This document shows, piece by piece, positions 20,732 through 30,041 of a stretch of 64,000 nucleotides of DNA. Every line of letters starts with the position of its first letter. Position 1 is the stretch's first letter. This DNA comes from a cyanobacterium endosymbiont of Epithemia clementina EcSB (GTDB taxonomy: Bacteria > Cyanobacteriota > Cyanobacteriia > Cyanobacteriales > Microcystaceae): assembly GCF_029919255.1 (NCBI RefSeq), contig NZ_CP123991.1:1853110-1917109 (forward strand), given 5' to 3'. The notes beneath the pieces were generated by a model. That model ran no database searches and had not been told where the DNA came from. It saw nothing but the letters and a program-made list of their open reading frames with translations. A program made the position numbers and the translations under genes.

Positions 20732-21299
20732 GGATTATGGAGCATCCGTTTATAATATCGACTTGTCTGGTAATTGATAGGGAGAATTTGGTCGTGCCCA
20801 AGGTTAAATTCGGATTCAATAATATTGTCTCTTTTAGATAATGTTCTTAACAACTTTATAGTCCCTAACAAATAACTACTTGGCGTTGTATTAAACATAA
20901 TAGGGTGATCGCTGTCGAAGTGGAAGATATCAAAGCAGTTGTAAGAAATATTCAGTGAATAGAATTTTCACAGTATTTTTGTTATAAGCAACCAAGAACA
21001 AGGAACAAATGATAACTTGGATAAATCGATTGAGAAATCAACATAATATGACTCCTACCCAAAATGGAACTAACCCGTTTTAGCTATAGGGAATTGCTCA
21101 GGAGTTGCAGGGGGAGTTAGACTGATATAAGTGACTAGTCTCACTAATAAAAAAATTGATCAAAAAAGCCATAGAACTACTCACGAAGATAGAGCATTGG
21201 TGAAAGCAGCAAATCTTATTATAGTTGACTTTATACCTTTAGCATGAATACCTTTAGCGTAGCTATCTTTGCCCTAAAGTTTCGCAAACGGAGAAGATT
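20732..21299. other. Divergent spacer with coding traces
   Basis: About 570 bp. Plus-strand scraps such as NLVVPKVKFGFNNIVSF (near 20790) and VIAVEVEDIKAVVRNIQ (near 20900) suggest a lost gene, not identified. The last bases hold a strong GGAGAAG site for the GTPase gene at 21300. Confidence 0.45.
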
Positions 21300-22355
21300 A
21301 TGCAGATAATTGATAAACAGTCAGGAACTCCCGAAGTCATGAATATAACCAAACATGGCTTACCGGTTACTATTATTACAGGATTCCTCGGTAGTGGAAA
21401 AACAACTCTTCTTAACTATATTCTGACCAATCAAGAAGGGTTAAAAACTGCAGTTCTTGTAAATGAATTTGGCGAAATTGGCATTGACAATGAACTCATT
21501 GTTACTACTGAAGATAATATGGTAGAACTGAGTAATGGTTGTGTTTGTTGTACTATCAATGAAGATCTAGTTCAAGCAGTTTATAAAGTTTTAGAACGTC
21601 CTGAAAAGGTTGATTACTTAATCGTTGAAACTACCGGAGTAGCTGATCCTTTACCAGTTGCTCTAACATTTTTAGGAACAGAGTTAAGGGATATGACCCT
21701 CTTAGACTCTATTATTACAACAGTAGATTGTTCTAATTTTAGTCTAGATTTATTCAATTCTCAAGCTGCCTACAGTCAAATTGCTTACGGAGATATTATT
21801 CTTCTCAATAAGACAGATTTGGTAGATAAATCAGATGTAGATGCTCTAGAAATTCGGATTCGAGATATGAAAGAAGCGGCTAGAATTATACGCACTCAAA
21901 GGTCTGAAGTCCCCTTACCTTTAATTCTAAGTGTGGGGTTATTTGATTCTAGTAAATATTTTGATTCTAAAGAAGGAAAAAAAAATCACGAACACGAAGA
22001 CGAACATCACCACCATGATCATTCTAACCATTTAGACAACGATGGATTTATATCTATTTCTTTCGAAAGTGATAAACCTTTTTCAGTTCGTAAATTTCAG
22101 TACTTTCTAGACAATCAACTACCTGAGAATGTCTTTCGTGCTAAAGGTATTTTGTGGTTTGATGAAAGTCCTAAACGTCACATATTCCACCTTAGTGGTA
22201 AACGATTTACCCTAGAAGATGATGAATGGAAAGGAGAGCCCAAAAATCAAATCGTATTAATTGGTCAAAATATTGACAGCCAAATATTGTATGAACAGAT
22301 GGAAAACTGTATTTCTCTTCCCTTTAATGGTCTGACTAAAGAATTTGGAAAATAA
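21300..22355 (+). CDS. COG0523 (CobW/YeiR/ZigA) metallochaperone GTPase
   Basis: COG0523 GTPases insert or allocate metals, many of them zinc. The 351-residue protein has Walker A GFLGSGKTT (28-36), the metal-binding CVCC (81-84), NKTD (170-173) and a loop at 230-244 with nine His plus acidic residues, then the CobW C-terminal domain (VFRAKGILWFDE...). The start at 21300 is supported by GGAGAAG 7 bp upstream; family homology begins near residue 14. With znuABC 3.6 kb downstream, a zinc role is more likely than cobalt; this is inference. Confidence 0.9.
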   Translation: MQIIDKQSGTPEVMNITKHGLPVTIITGFLGSGKTTLLNYILTNQEGLKTAVLVNEFGEIGIDNELIVTTEDNMVELSNGCVCCTINEDLVQAVYKVLERPEKVDYLIVETTGVADPLPVALTFLGTELRDMTLLDSIITTVDCSNFSLDLFNSQAAYSQIAYGDIILLNKTDLVDKSDVDALEIRIRDMKEAARIIRTQRSEVPLPLILSVGLFDSSKYFDSKEGKKNHEHEDEHHHHDHSNHLDNDGFISISFESDKPFSVRKFQYFLDNQLPENVFRAKGILWFDESPKRHIFHLSGKRFTLEDDEWKGEPKNQIVLIGQNIDSQILYEQMENCISLPFNGLTKEFGK

Positions 22356-22374
22356 ACAAAAATAGGATTTTCAT

Positions 22375-22429
22375 CAAACTGTAACGCATCAGGATCCACT
22401 AGTCGTGGATCCTGATGCGTTACAGTTTG
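22375..22429. repeat. Perfect 25-bp hairpin just after the GTPase gene
   Basis: Arms 22375-22399 and 22405-22429 are exact reverse complements (outer part CAAACTGTAACGCATC) with a 5-nt loop, 20 bp past the stop codon. It is GC-richer than its surroundings. No T-run follows. Its position suggests a transcript end or mRNA-stabilising structure. Confidence 0.88.
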
Positions 22430-23069
22430 GTCGCTAGAATAATTTTACGAACAGTCTCTTAGGCTAAATTTTAGGTAAGTTTACGAGTTTTGATTGCACA
22501 TTCAATCATTGTCTTACTAAAGTCTGTATACTCCTTGTAAGAGGATAGATGATTAATTTATTAGTCACAAATATTACCAGAGATTGTTGCCAATTCCCAG
22601 AGATCGTTAAGAATAGATATCACTAATATTGGAACCCGTATCGGTTACTATGGAAGTCTTTTGCCTGTCTCAAGAACAAAACTTCCTAATCCGTCTGTAC
22701 CCGAATTATTTCCTAAAACTAGTCCCCAAGTCGTGGAAGGGGAGATTATCAGATAGAGTGATCCTATATTTAAATGTCTTTCTATTTTGGTAATCGAATT
22801 AAAATAAAAAGTTATGGATTTAAAGAAATGTATAACCCGATTGGAAACTAATATGAGAATTTGAATTTTTCTCCGCCCTTATTTGATTCTATCTAAAATT
22901 AAATCCTTTTATCATTAAAATTTTTTCAATAGCCCTATGTACTTGTCGATGAATATACATTGGAATTGAATGGCTTTCTTCCTTACAAATTCCTTCCATC
23001 TTGGTATCTACTCCCCATTGCTTTAACCAGTCGATCTGCCCGAACATTATATAGGAAAGGAAGTAAGTT

Positions 23070-23228
23070 ATGTTGAAAATAATTAAACCCAATGTTCGCT
23101 ACTCAATCAATCTTATCAAAGAAAGAGCCCATCAATTAATCCGAAAAAGATCGCTTCATCTTCAACTACCAATTGATAACCTATGTAACTACATTGCAGT
23201 CTGTGGAGGGACAGAGGCTGCAATGTAG
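23070..23228 (+). other. Short frame with ribosome site (52 codons), possible stump
   Basis: ATG at 23070 with an AGGAAG site upstream; the protein begins MLKIIKPNVRYSINLIKERA and is basic. Its last 14 codons lie in a hairpin (23186-23231), which probably replaced the original 3' end. It is either a truncated gene or chance. Not recognised. Confidence 0.25.
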
Positions 23229-23231
23229 TTA
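23186..23231. repeat. Hairpin with 17-bp stem
   Basis: TAACTACATTGCAGTCT pairs with AGGCTGCAATGTAGTTA-type sequence over 17 bp with one G-T pair; loop about 12 nt. It cuts into the short frame at 23070. Confidence 0.65.
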
Positions 23232-23509
23232 GAAGAACATGATTATTCACTTCGAGATCGATGGATATATTTACCTGGTCAAAGGTTTATATATTTTATT
23301 TATCCCTAGCTGAGGAGGAGGGGTTATCTCAGTTAAGAAACAATTTTAAGAAAATTAATGGATATTAATGAGGATTTATACTTATCAAAAGCGGGGGATA
23401 ACTTGTCACCTCAATATTTTTTCTATAGTTATGGACGCTCTCTATATCAATTAGTTAGAAGACTCTTTTAAAAAACAACAATGGGTTAACTGAGAAGAGA
23501 CTTATAATA

Positions 23510-23745
23510 TAAAATTAACTAGTGAAATGTCAAATCAAGAAATTTCAGAGTTGAAAATCAACAAAATTTCTGAATCCATGAGCCATAAGCTTTCCTTTTA
23601 ATCCATTTCAATTTATTATTGATACCTTCTAATATTCTTTTTATTCTTCTTTGAAGAAAATAAATAGGCGATAATTTCTTCAATCTAATACCTAGTTGTT
23701 CCACAGCTTGGGAAAATGGATAAATTTTTTGACTTTACTCAACTA
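23510..23745 (-). mobile_element. ISL3-type transposase remnant (copy 2)
   Basis: The minus strand reads IYPFSQAVEQLGIRLKK, then after a frameshift ILEGINNKLKWIKRKAYG and more stops. The GINNKLKWIKRKAYG block is the ISL3/IS204-type C-terminal signature. It aligns with the remnant at 13985-14180, including non-coding flank on its 3' side. Dead. Confidence 0.65.
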
Positions 23746-23748
23746 ATT

Positions 23749-25434
23749 TCAATTGATATCTAAGTCATCTAATCTATACTGTTTAATAAACTTACGTAAT
23801 CCTTCTGTAGAATCTCCCGAGATTAAATGAGCAGGAAAGTTTTGTTTTTGACTGATATGGTTAACATAAGAGGATTGAAGATAAGGTTTGTAATTTTGAT
23901 TATTGACAATATAAATTTCAAAAAAGGCTAACATCGTTGCATTCGTATAATTATCAAGTAAAACTGGACTTGGTAAGGTTAAATTAGGAAGAGTTTTAAT
24001 CATATCTGTTAACCCTGCATCAAGTTGAGAAAAATCAACATGAGCTTGACCTTCTTGCAATAAAAGATAGCGGTTTTCAGTTGTTAACCAGGGAAAAGAT
24101 CGAGCCTGTTCAAAGACAAAAGGCGTGGCTGGGTCATAATTTCCAGCACCAATAAAAGTTGGAATTATAATGTTACTTAATCCTTGTTCTCCAAAAATAC
24201 TAGCGTTAACGGGATTAATTGCATAAACTGCTTGTATTCGTTTATCTCGAAAATTATAATCTTTTCGCTCTAATTTTAAAGCTCGACATTGAAGTAATAA
24301 CGCTGTATTTAACTTACCCAATTCTATATTACAATCTTTTTCAAGTCCTTTAAAATCCAGGGTCGCTCCTGCTAAAGCTAAAGCTGTATAACCTCCAAAA
24401 GAATGACCAAAAACTCCTACATTTTCTAAGTTCAGTTTTCCACCAAACTCAGTAATATTACGCCGTTCTAATTCATCTAAAGTCTGACTAATATCTAGGG
24501 GACGATTTAAAAATTCATCAAGATAAAATATTTCCCCAGCATAACCTTCTAATAAGTCTTGAAGATGTTGAATATCACTCCCTGGATGTTGGGGAAGGGC
24601 GACCACATAACCATAAGAAGCCAAATGTTCAGCTCGTTTAGCAAAATCTTCGGGGCTAGAACTTAACCCATGAGAAATAATCACTACTGGGGTTTTACCC
24701 TCACGTTCTGTTTGGGGTCGATAGACATCAACATAAAATTTTTGTCCTCCCCATTTTATATTGCGCTTTTTATTTCGCAAAATCCAACGTTTAGGTTTTT
24801 CCACTTCGAAAGGGCCTGGTTCTCGTATATCATTCAATTGAAAAAAATTGATGGGCGCAGCGTTTTGGGCTTCAATTTCTGACAAGTTAACTACCGCTTC
24901 ACTAAACAAATAAGTACCCTTAACAATTACCTCAATCTGTCGAGATAAACGTAAGGTTTTTTTGATATCAATTTGCATATTGACGGGGAGTTTTTTGAGA
25001 ACATTAATTAAGCTTAAGCCTTCAGGTTCAAAGGCTGCTTGGACTAATGAACCTCTCAGGGGATATTTGCCATTACGCCCTCCTTGAATGTTAATAATGT
25101 CTCCAAAATAATCCATGAGACGTTCCCCTTCATCAGTGCGAAGAAAGCGAGATAATAATACGGGATCAACTTCTACGGGAGTCATTAATGCTTCCCGAAA
25201 TAAGACTTTTTCTTCTTCTGTCGCCCCGACAATATCTAAATAGAATGCCAAGTTCTTATCTATTTTTCCTTCTTGAGCAAATTTCTCTAAGGATTTAACC
25301 CTCACTGAGAGATTAATGGCATTATATAATAAATATATCGTCTCGGCTCCGTGAACAGAAGCTGCAAGGGTAAAAGTTACTGTGCTAAATATACTCAATA
25401 ACCAAGGAACAAAGAAAATGTAAGAAAATCTCAT
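23749..25434 (-). CDS. DUF1400 plus alpha/beta-hydrolase, exported
   Basis: A 561-residue cyanobacterial-type hydrolase. It has an N-terminal signal or anchor helix (residues 5-25), a DUF1400 domain (about 28-155), and a PAF-acetylhydrolase-like alpha/beta-hydrolase domain from about 230 with ISHGLSSS (253-260, oxyanion hole) and the nucleophile elbow GHSFGG (343-348, Ser345). A C-terminal His (GQAHVDFSQL) could complete the triad. It probably acts on a lipid or ester outside the cytoplasmic membrane; the substrate is unknown. Frame intact and full length. Confidence 0.88.
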   Translation of the reverse strand: MRFSYIFFVPWLLSIFSTVTFTLAASVHGAETIYLLYNAINLSVRVKSLEKFAQEGKIDKNLAFYLDIVGATEEEKVLFREALMTPVEVDPVLLSRFLRTDEGERLMDYFGDIINIQGGRNGKYPLRGSLVQAAFEPEGLSLINVLKKLPVNMQIDIKKTLRLSRQIEVIVKGTYLFSEAVVNLSEIEAQNAAPINFFQLNDIREPGPFEVEKPKRWILRNKKRNIKWGGQKFYVDVYRPQTEREGKTPVVIISHGLSSSPEDFAKRAEHLASYGYVVALPQHPGSDIQHLQDLLEGYAGEIFYLDEFLNRPLDISQTLDELERRNITEFGGKLNLENVGVFGHSFGGYTALALAGATLDFKGLEKDCNIELGKLNTALLLQCRALKLERKDYNFRDKRIQAVYAINPVNASIFGEQGLSNIIIPTFIGAGNYDPATPFVFEQARSFPWLTTENRYLLLQEGQAHVDFSQLDAGLTDMIKTLPNLTLPSPVLLDNYTNATMLAFFEIYIVNNQNYKPYLQSSYVNHISQKQNFPAHLISGDSTEGLRKFIKQYRLDDLDIN

Positions 25435-25996
25435 CTAAAAAATGTCCAAATAATTTTATCTTTATAGATTTTATAATAAATCACTCTTATTCGCAGATAT
25501 ATCAGTTGATGCTTTTAATTTAATTTATTGTTCTACCTATTTTAATTTTTTAAAAAAGTAGTATTTAGTACCAAAAAAATACTTTTTATGGATAGATAAA
25601 TTAACAAAAACTGGACTAGTAGTATACTGAATATATTAGACTTTTTGATGTATCTAATACGTAGATAGCAATTTGACAACTGCTCATTTTTAATATTTTC
25701 TAACTCTTAATAAGATGTCGTTGAAACAAAGATCTCACAGTTCGTATTTAATTCTTCGAAAATAATCTTAACCATATCACTCAGAATCACCTTGCCCACT
25801 TCATGTTCTGGTAATGGAGTCATAACTTCTGAAATCCTGTGCTGTAAGTAGATATGAGAACCGAGATGTTCTCTCAATTCTTTGAAAATATCATCGAATG
25901 TTTGTTAATAAATACCTGTAATAATTAGTTTTTATTCTGGTAAAACCTTAACTTAATTAAAATTAAAATAAAGAATAATCATTTCTTATCTGTATT
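25435..25996. other. Spacer holding a gene fragment
   Basis: About 560 bp; apart from the open fragment at 25707-25904 on the minus strand, I see nothing I can support. Confidence 0.6.
25707..25904 (-). pseudogene. C-terminal fragment of an unidentified protein
   Basis: The minus strand is open for 65 codons, TFDDIFKELREHLGSHIYL through MTPLPEHEVGKVILSDMV to IFEELNTNCE and a TAA at 25707-25709, with strongly protein-like composition. It begins at an in-frame stop and has no start codon until the internal ATG of MTPLP. I read it as the 3' part of a lost gene. Family not recognised. Confidence 0.45.
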
Positions 25997-26824
25997 TTAA
26001 GTTAACTTGATTTTATTATATTGTTTAATGACTAAACTGAGTAAATAAGTAATTCCAGATATTAGAATAATAGTTGCCCCAGAGGTTAAATTAAAACTAT
26101 AAGATAGACCCAGTCCCAGGGTAGTAAAAATTCCTCCTAGGATAATTGCAACTATCATTATTTGTTTAAGATCTTGCAGAAATTGCTCTGCAATTGCTGC
26201 CGGAATTGTTAATAATGCAATTACCATAATCAATCCAACAATCTGCATTACCATTACCACCGTTAAAGCGATCATGGCAACTAATATTAGATAAAGAGTA
26301 TCCGCAGGAAGATCACGAGTTAATGCAAAAACACGGTCAAAAGAAATGGCTAATAATTCCTTATAAAACATAGTTACTATTAAAATAATAATAGTATTTA
26401 GACCTGCTATTATTAGTAGATTTGCTTTGGATACTGTTAGGATACTCCCAAATAAGTAACTCATTACATCTGCTTTGTAACCTGGGGTTAAATCCACTAA
26501 AATAATCCCAATTGCCATACCAACCGCCCACATGACACCAATCAAAGTATCCGCCCTTTGCTCAGTTTTTCGGGCTATCCATCCCATTCCTAAAGCTGCC
26601 ATCAACGCAAAAATAATCGCCCCGACAATAGGATTAAAGCCATAAAAATAACCTAACCCAATACCGCCATAGGCTGCGTGGGCAATTCCTCCACTGATAA
26701 ATACAATACGGTTAACAACCACAAGTGTACCGACGATACCACAAGCAATACTAACTAATACCCCTACTAAAAGAGCATTACGCATGAATTCAAATTGAAA
26801 TAACTCAAAAATATTTTCAATCAT
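25997..26824 (-). CDS. znuB: Zinc/manganese ABC transporter permease
   Basis: The membrane channel of a cluster-9 metal ABC importer. From ATG 26824 (MIENIFELFQFEFMRN) the 275-residue protein has about eight helices and the ABC-3 family look (GGIAHAAYGGIGLGYF; RADTLIGVMWAVGMAIGI). An ATG at 26881 is in frame but would overlap the ATPase gene by 65 bp; the chosen start overlaps by 8 bp, usual for translational coupling. Last gene of znuA-znuC-znuB. Confidence 0.9.
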   Translation of the reverse strand: MIENIFELFQFEFMRNALLVGVLVSIACGIVGTLVVVNRIVFISGGIAHAAYGGIGLGYFYGFNPIVGAIIFALMAALGMGWIARKTEQRADTLIGVMWAVGMAIGIILVDLTPGYKADVMSYLFGSILTVSKANLLIIAGLNTIIILIVTMFYKELLAISFDRVFALTRDLPADTLYLILVAMIALTVVMVMQIVGLIMVIALLTIPAAIAEQFLQDLKQIMIVAIILGGIFTTLGLGLSYSFNLTSGATIILISGITYLLSLVIKQYNKIKLT

Positions 26825-27593
26825 TACTGTAAAGGGAGCAAGAATGTTGAGGAAGAATCTGATTGGGGACTCTATGGGCAATTAAGTCAATAGGACATTG
26901 ATAAGTCCGTTCAATAAGATCATTGGTAAGCTGGTTCTCACCGTGATAAAGCAGACGACGGTTGAGAGAACCTATAGTTTTAACATAGGTAGAAACTTCC
27001 CCTATATCATGAGATATCAACAAAATTGTAATGTATTGATTAATATCTTTGAGTAACTCATAAATACTGCCCTTTATTTTGTAATCAACACTTGCAGTAG
27101 GTTCATCCAACAGCAAAATGCGAGGTTCTGAAGCTAAAGCGCGGGCAATATAAACCCGTTGACGTTGACCTCCCGATAGTTGACCAATGGGACGATTGCG
27201 CAATTCGACTATTCCTACTTTTTCTAAACTATGATTGACAATGGCTTCGTCTTTAGCATTGTATCTGTGTAATAGACGACGTTTTCCTAACCGTCCCATC
27301 CTGACAACATCAGCAACCCTGACGGGAAACTCTCGATCAAATTCTAAGACTTGAGGAACATAACCTATATATTGTCGTCCAGAGCAGACTCGCTTTCCCA
27401 TAATTCTAACATTCCCTTGGTAAGGAGAAATCAATCCTAATATTAGTTTTAATAAGGTTGTCTTTCCCCCTCCATTTGGACCAATTAACCCGATAAAATC
27501 CCCTTCATAAACTGTAAAATTAATATCCTCTAAGACAGGAGTTTGATTATATTTTACCCAGACATGATTCAGACTAATAACTTCAGTAGACAT
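26817..27593 (-). CDS. znuC: Zinc/manganese ABC transporter ATPase
   Basis: The ATP-hydrolysing subunit of the metal importer. The 258-residue protein has Walker A GPNGGGKT (38-45), signature QLSGGQRQRV, Walker B LLLDEPTASVD and the H-loop ISHDIG. It lies 31 bp behind znuA and overlaps znuB. Manganese (MntA) and zinc (ZnuC) ATPases are hard to tell apart; the His-rich binding protein next door favours zinc. Confidence 0.9.
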   Translation of the reverse strand: MSTEVISLNHVWVKYNQTPVLEDINFTVYEGDFIGLIGPNGGGKTTLLKLILGLISPYQGNVRIMGKRVCSGRQYIGYVPQVLEFDREFPVRVADVVRMGRLGKRRLLHRYNAKDEAIVNHSLEKVGIVELRNRPIGQLSGGQRQRVYIARALASEPRILLLDEPTASVDYKIKGSIYELLKDINQYITILLISHDIGEVSTYVKTIGSLNRRLLYHGENQLTNDLIERTYQCPIDLIAHRVPNQILPQHSCSLYSND

Positions 27594-27624
27594 AAAGTCA
27601 AATTGGTGGTAGTTTTTGATAAAT

Positions 27625-28542
27625 TTAATCTAAAACATTAGAAAGAGTTTCAGAAACTTTCAGTAAATTTTCTGACCAATTAGGTTCCAAGGGACTAATT
27701 AATAAAACTTCTCCATTAATTTCTTTTGCAATAATTGTAGCAGGATTAGTATTTAATTCTGGCTGAGCAAAAATAACCTTTATTTTTTCTTTTTTAGCTT
27801 CCTTAACTAATTTACCTAACTCAGCTGGGCTTGGTCCTTGACCTCCGACTTCTACAGGTATTTGAGTCAAGTTATACTCATTCGCAAAGTAACCCCAAGC
27901 CGGATGAAATACAATAAACTTTCTATTTTTTATTTGGCTGAGATTTTCTTTTATTTGACTACTTAACTGCTCAATTTCTTGTAGAAATATTTCTAGATTC
28001 TCTAAATACTTTACCTGATAACTAGGATCAAGTCTGGTTAATCCTTGATAAATATTCTTAGCCTGAATCTTGGCTAATGTTGGAGATAGCCAAATATGGG
28101 GATCTAAGGTTTCTGTCGCGTTTTCTGATTTTGATTTATCATGGTGATGTTCATGGTGATCATGGTCTATCATCGGGAGGCGTTTTATTCCTTTAGCTGA
28201 GTCGATAATTCGCAATTGAGTATTTGCCCCTGAAATCTTATCTATCCACGCTCTTTCAAACGGGATACCGATAGTAATGTAAGCTTCAGCATGACTCAAA
28301 GCTTGTAATTGTTCTGGTTTTGGTTCATAGTTATGGAAATCGGCCCCAGATTTTACCATAACATTAATCTTGACGCGCTCACCTCCAATTTTCCTGACAA
28401 AATATTTCTGGGGAACAATACTTACCGTAATATCTAAAATTTCTTTAGTCTTGCTTTGAGTCCCTGATGGGTTACTACATCCCGTCATTGTAACAACGTT
28501 CAACACCAGGGTCATCCAGATAGCCGAAACCTGCAAATTCAT
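27625..28542 (-). CDS. znuA: Metal-binding lipoprotein of the Zn importer
   Basis: The periplasmic solute-binding component. The 305-residue protein has a lipoprotein signal ending TMTGC (Cys22), metal-ligand candidates His70 (DFHNYEP), His149 (DPHIWLSP) and His213 (VFHPAWGY), and a loop DHDHHEHHHDK at 126-136, typical of zinc-specific members. First gene of the three-gene operon. The lipid anchor would be completed by Lnt at 30 kb. A possible Zur-like site lies 27 bp upstream. Confidence 0.9.
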   Translation of the reverse strand: MNLQVSAIWMTLVLNVVTMTGCSNPSGTQSKTKEILDITVSIVPQKYFVRKIGGERVKINVMVKSGADFHNYEPKPEQLQALSHAEAYITIGIPFERAWIDKISGANTQLRIIDSAKGIKRLPMIDHDHHEHHHDKSKSENATETLDPHIWLSPTLAKIQAKNIYQGLTRLDPSYQVKYLENLEIFLQEIEQLSSQIKENLSQIKNRKFIVFHPAWGYFANEYNLTQIPVEVGGQGPSPAELGKLVKEAKKEKIKVIFAQPELNTNPATIIAKEINGEVLLISPLEPNWSENLLKVSETLSNVLD

Positions 28543-28568
28543 TTAAGATTATGACCTTTATGTAAGAG

Positions 28569-28583
28569 TGACAACGATCATAA
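28569..28583. promoter_or_regulatory. Candidate Fur/Zur-type operator upstream of znuA
   Basis: TGACAACGATCATAA is a 7-1-7 imperfect palindrome resembling the Fur-family pattern (TGAnAATnATTnTCA), 27 bp before the znuA start. Only part of the consensus matches and no regulator is in the window. Confidence 0.25.
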
Positions 28584-30041
28584 TTATATTTTATATAACT
28601 TGATGAGTATTCAAATACTTAACTATATCCTATATCTAAAAAAGATAATTTAACTGTCAACCCAGAACAATATTTATTAACTATATCAATATTTTTTATT
28701 CCAAATTATGTATTTCACTATTCTCTCTGATTCCTTCTTCTTATTGAGCTATTGAGAATTTTTTGCTTTGTTAAACAATTAAAGCTTTGATTGTTTAACA
28801 AAGCAAAAAATTTTAGAATTAATAAAATTTCTGGATTATAGGATGTATTTTGTTTGTAAAAGTAGAGAAATATAGTACTGTCAAAAATAGCATTTTTTTA
28901 ACAGAAAATAATTGTCTTAAAAGGACTACTACTTTCTAGATTTTCTACAGTAAAAATAGGTAAATAATTTTTGCTATATTTAGTTGAATTAAAAGTAGTA
29001 GTTATGTAAACTTTATTAATTAAATTAGCAACTGATTCAGGATGATCATCAATTGTTCATCCCGTGAGATTTGTCTAATAATTTTAAAGTCTTTACTTTT
29101 GTCCCTTTTACATTCCTAAGTCTACTAACTTATCTTACTTAGGATCCTATAATATCTTTTTGTCAAAGTGTATACTTTTTCCGTGAAAACATAATAGCTT
29201 TATCAAAAAATTTATGATGGGTTAACTTCTTACTCTTTAATTTCCCACTTTAATCATCATTTCATCATCAATAATACTCTGAAAAGCATCTAAATCTAGA
29301 TTAATTTAGGTACGTTACAATAAATATAACTTTTCTTTTTAAGTAAATTTACTCTTTTTCTAGAAAAAGTGCGGTTTAGCACTAGTAATAATTTTAAAAA
29401 AACTTCAAATCTTCTATTGAGAATCACTTAACATAAATAAACTAACTTCTATGGCTATAATATTAGCGATTAATTGTTCTTATGTTCTCCTGAGCTAAGT
29501 ATTAATTACCATTTTAAAAATTAAAATATACTCATAGAATTACCTTTTTTTACAAAATTAATAACTTTTAGGAAATTAGTATCGAAGGTTATAACAAATG
29601 AATTAACTGCTAATTCTAATATCAAGTCAATCTAATAAAATATCCGTATAGATTAAAAAAAAATACAACATCTTTACTATTTTGATCTTGAATTGAAACA
29701 GACATTGTCTGAGTATTTAACCTTATTGGTTATCCTTAACACATCGTTTACATATTTTTTTAGTTTTTTGCTGAAAGGTCGAGTATTAGTTGATTATTTA
29801 ATTTAAAATATTAAGTCATGCTTCCTACTACAAAGTGGTAAATGGTAGTTAGAATTCAAAAATCAATTTAAGCCATCTATATTAAATGATAAAACTTTGC
29901 CCAAACAAAAATATCCACCTTATTTAGCAACACTATTAATGTAAGCTTTGCTCTAGATCATCAATAAACTCAAAAATTGTTGTAATTATGTATAAAAATT
30001 AGTGTTTATTTGTACCGATTATCCTTTAAGTTTAATTATCA
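28584..30041. other. 1.46 kb AT-rich spacer
   Basis: Between znuA and lnt, both minus-strand. No readable gene remnant; sequence is extremely AT-rich and stop-rich in all frames. It has one long hairpin (28757-28812). Confidence 0.6.
28757..28812. repeat. Perfect 23-bp inverted repeat
   Basis: Arms 28757-28779 and 28790-28812 are exact complements (inner part TTTGCTTTGTTAAACAAT) with a 10-nt loop that itself contains AAAGCTTT. No gene lies within 200 bp on the 5' side of either strand. Outermost bases give a T-run on each strand. Confidence 0.85.

Larger units (their letters stand above)
22430..23748. other. 1.3 kb spacer with gene and transposase remnants
   Basis: No intact gene. A plus-strand scrap at 22625-22755 reads NIGTRIGYYGSLLPVSRTK then LPNPSVPELFPKTSPQVVEG before TAG and looks like lost coding DNA. 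A short frame at 23070-23228, a hairpin at 23186-23231 and an ISL3-type remnant at 23510-23745 are listed separately. Confidence 0.6.
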
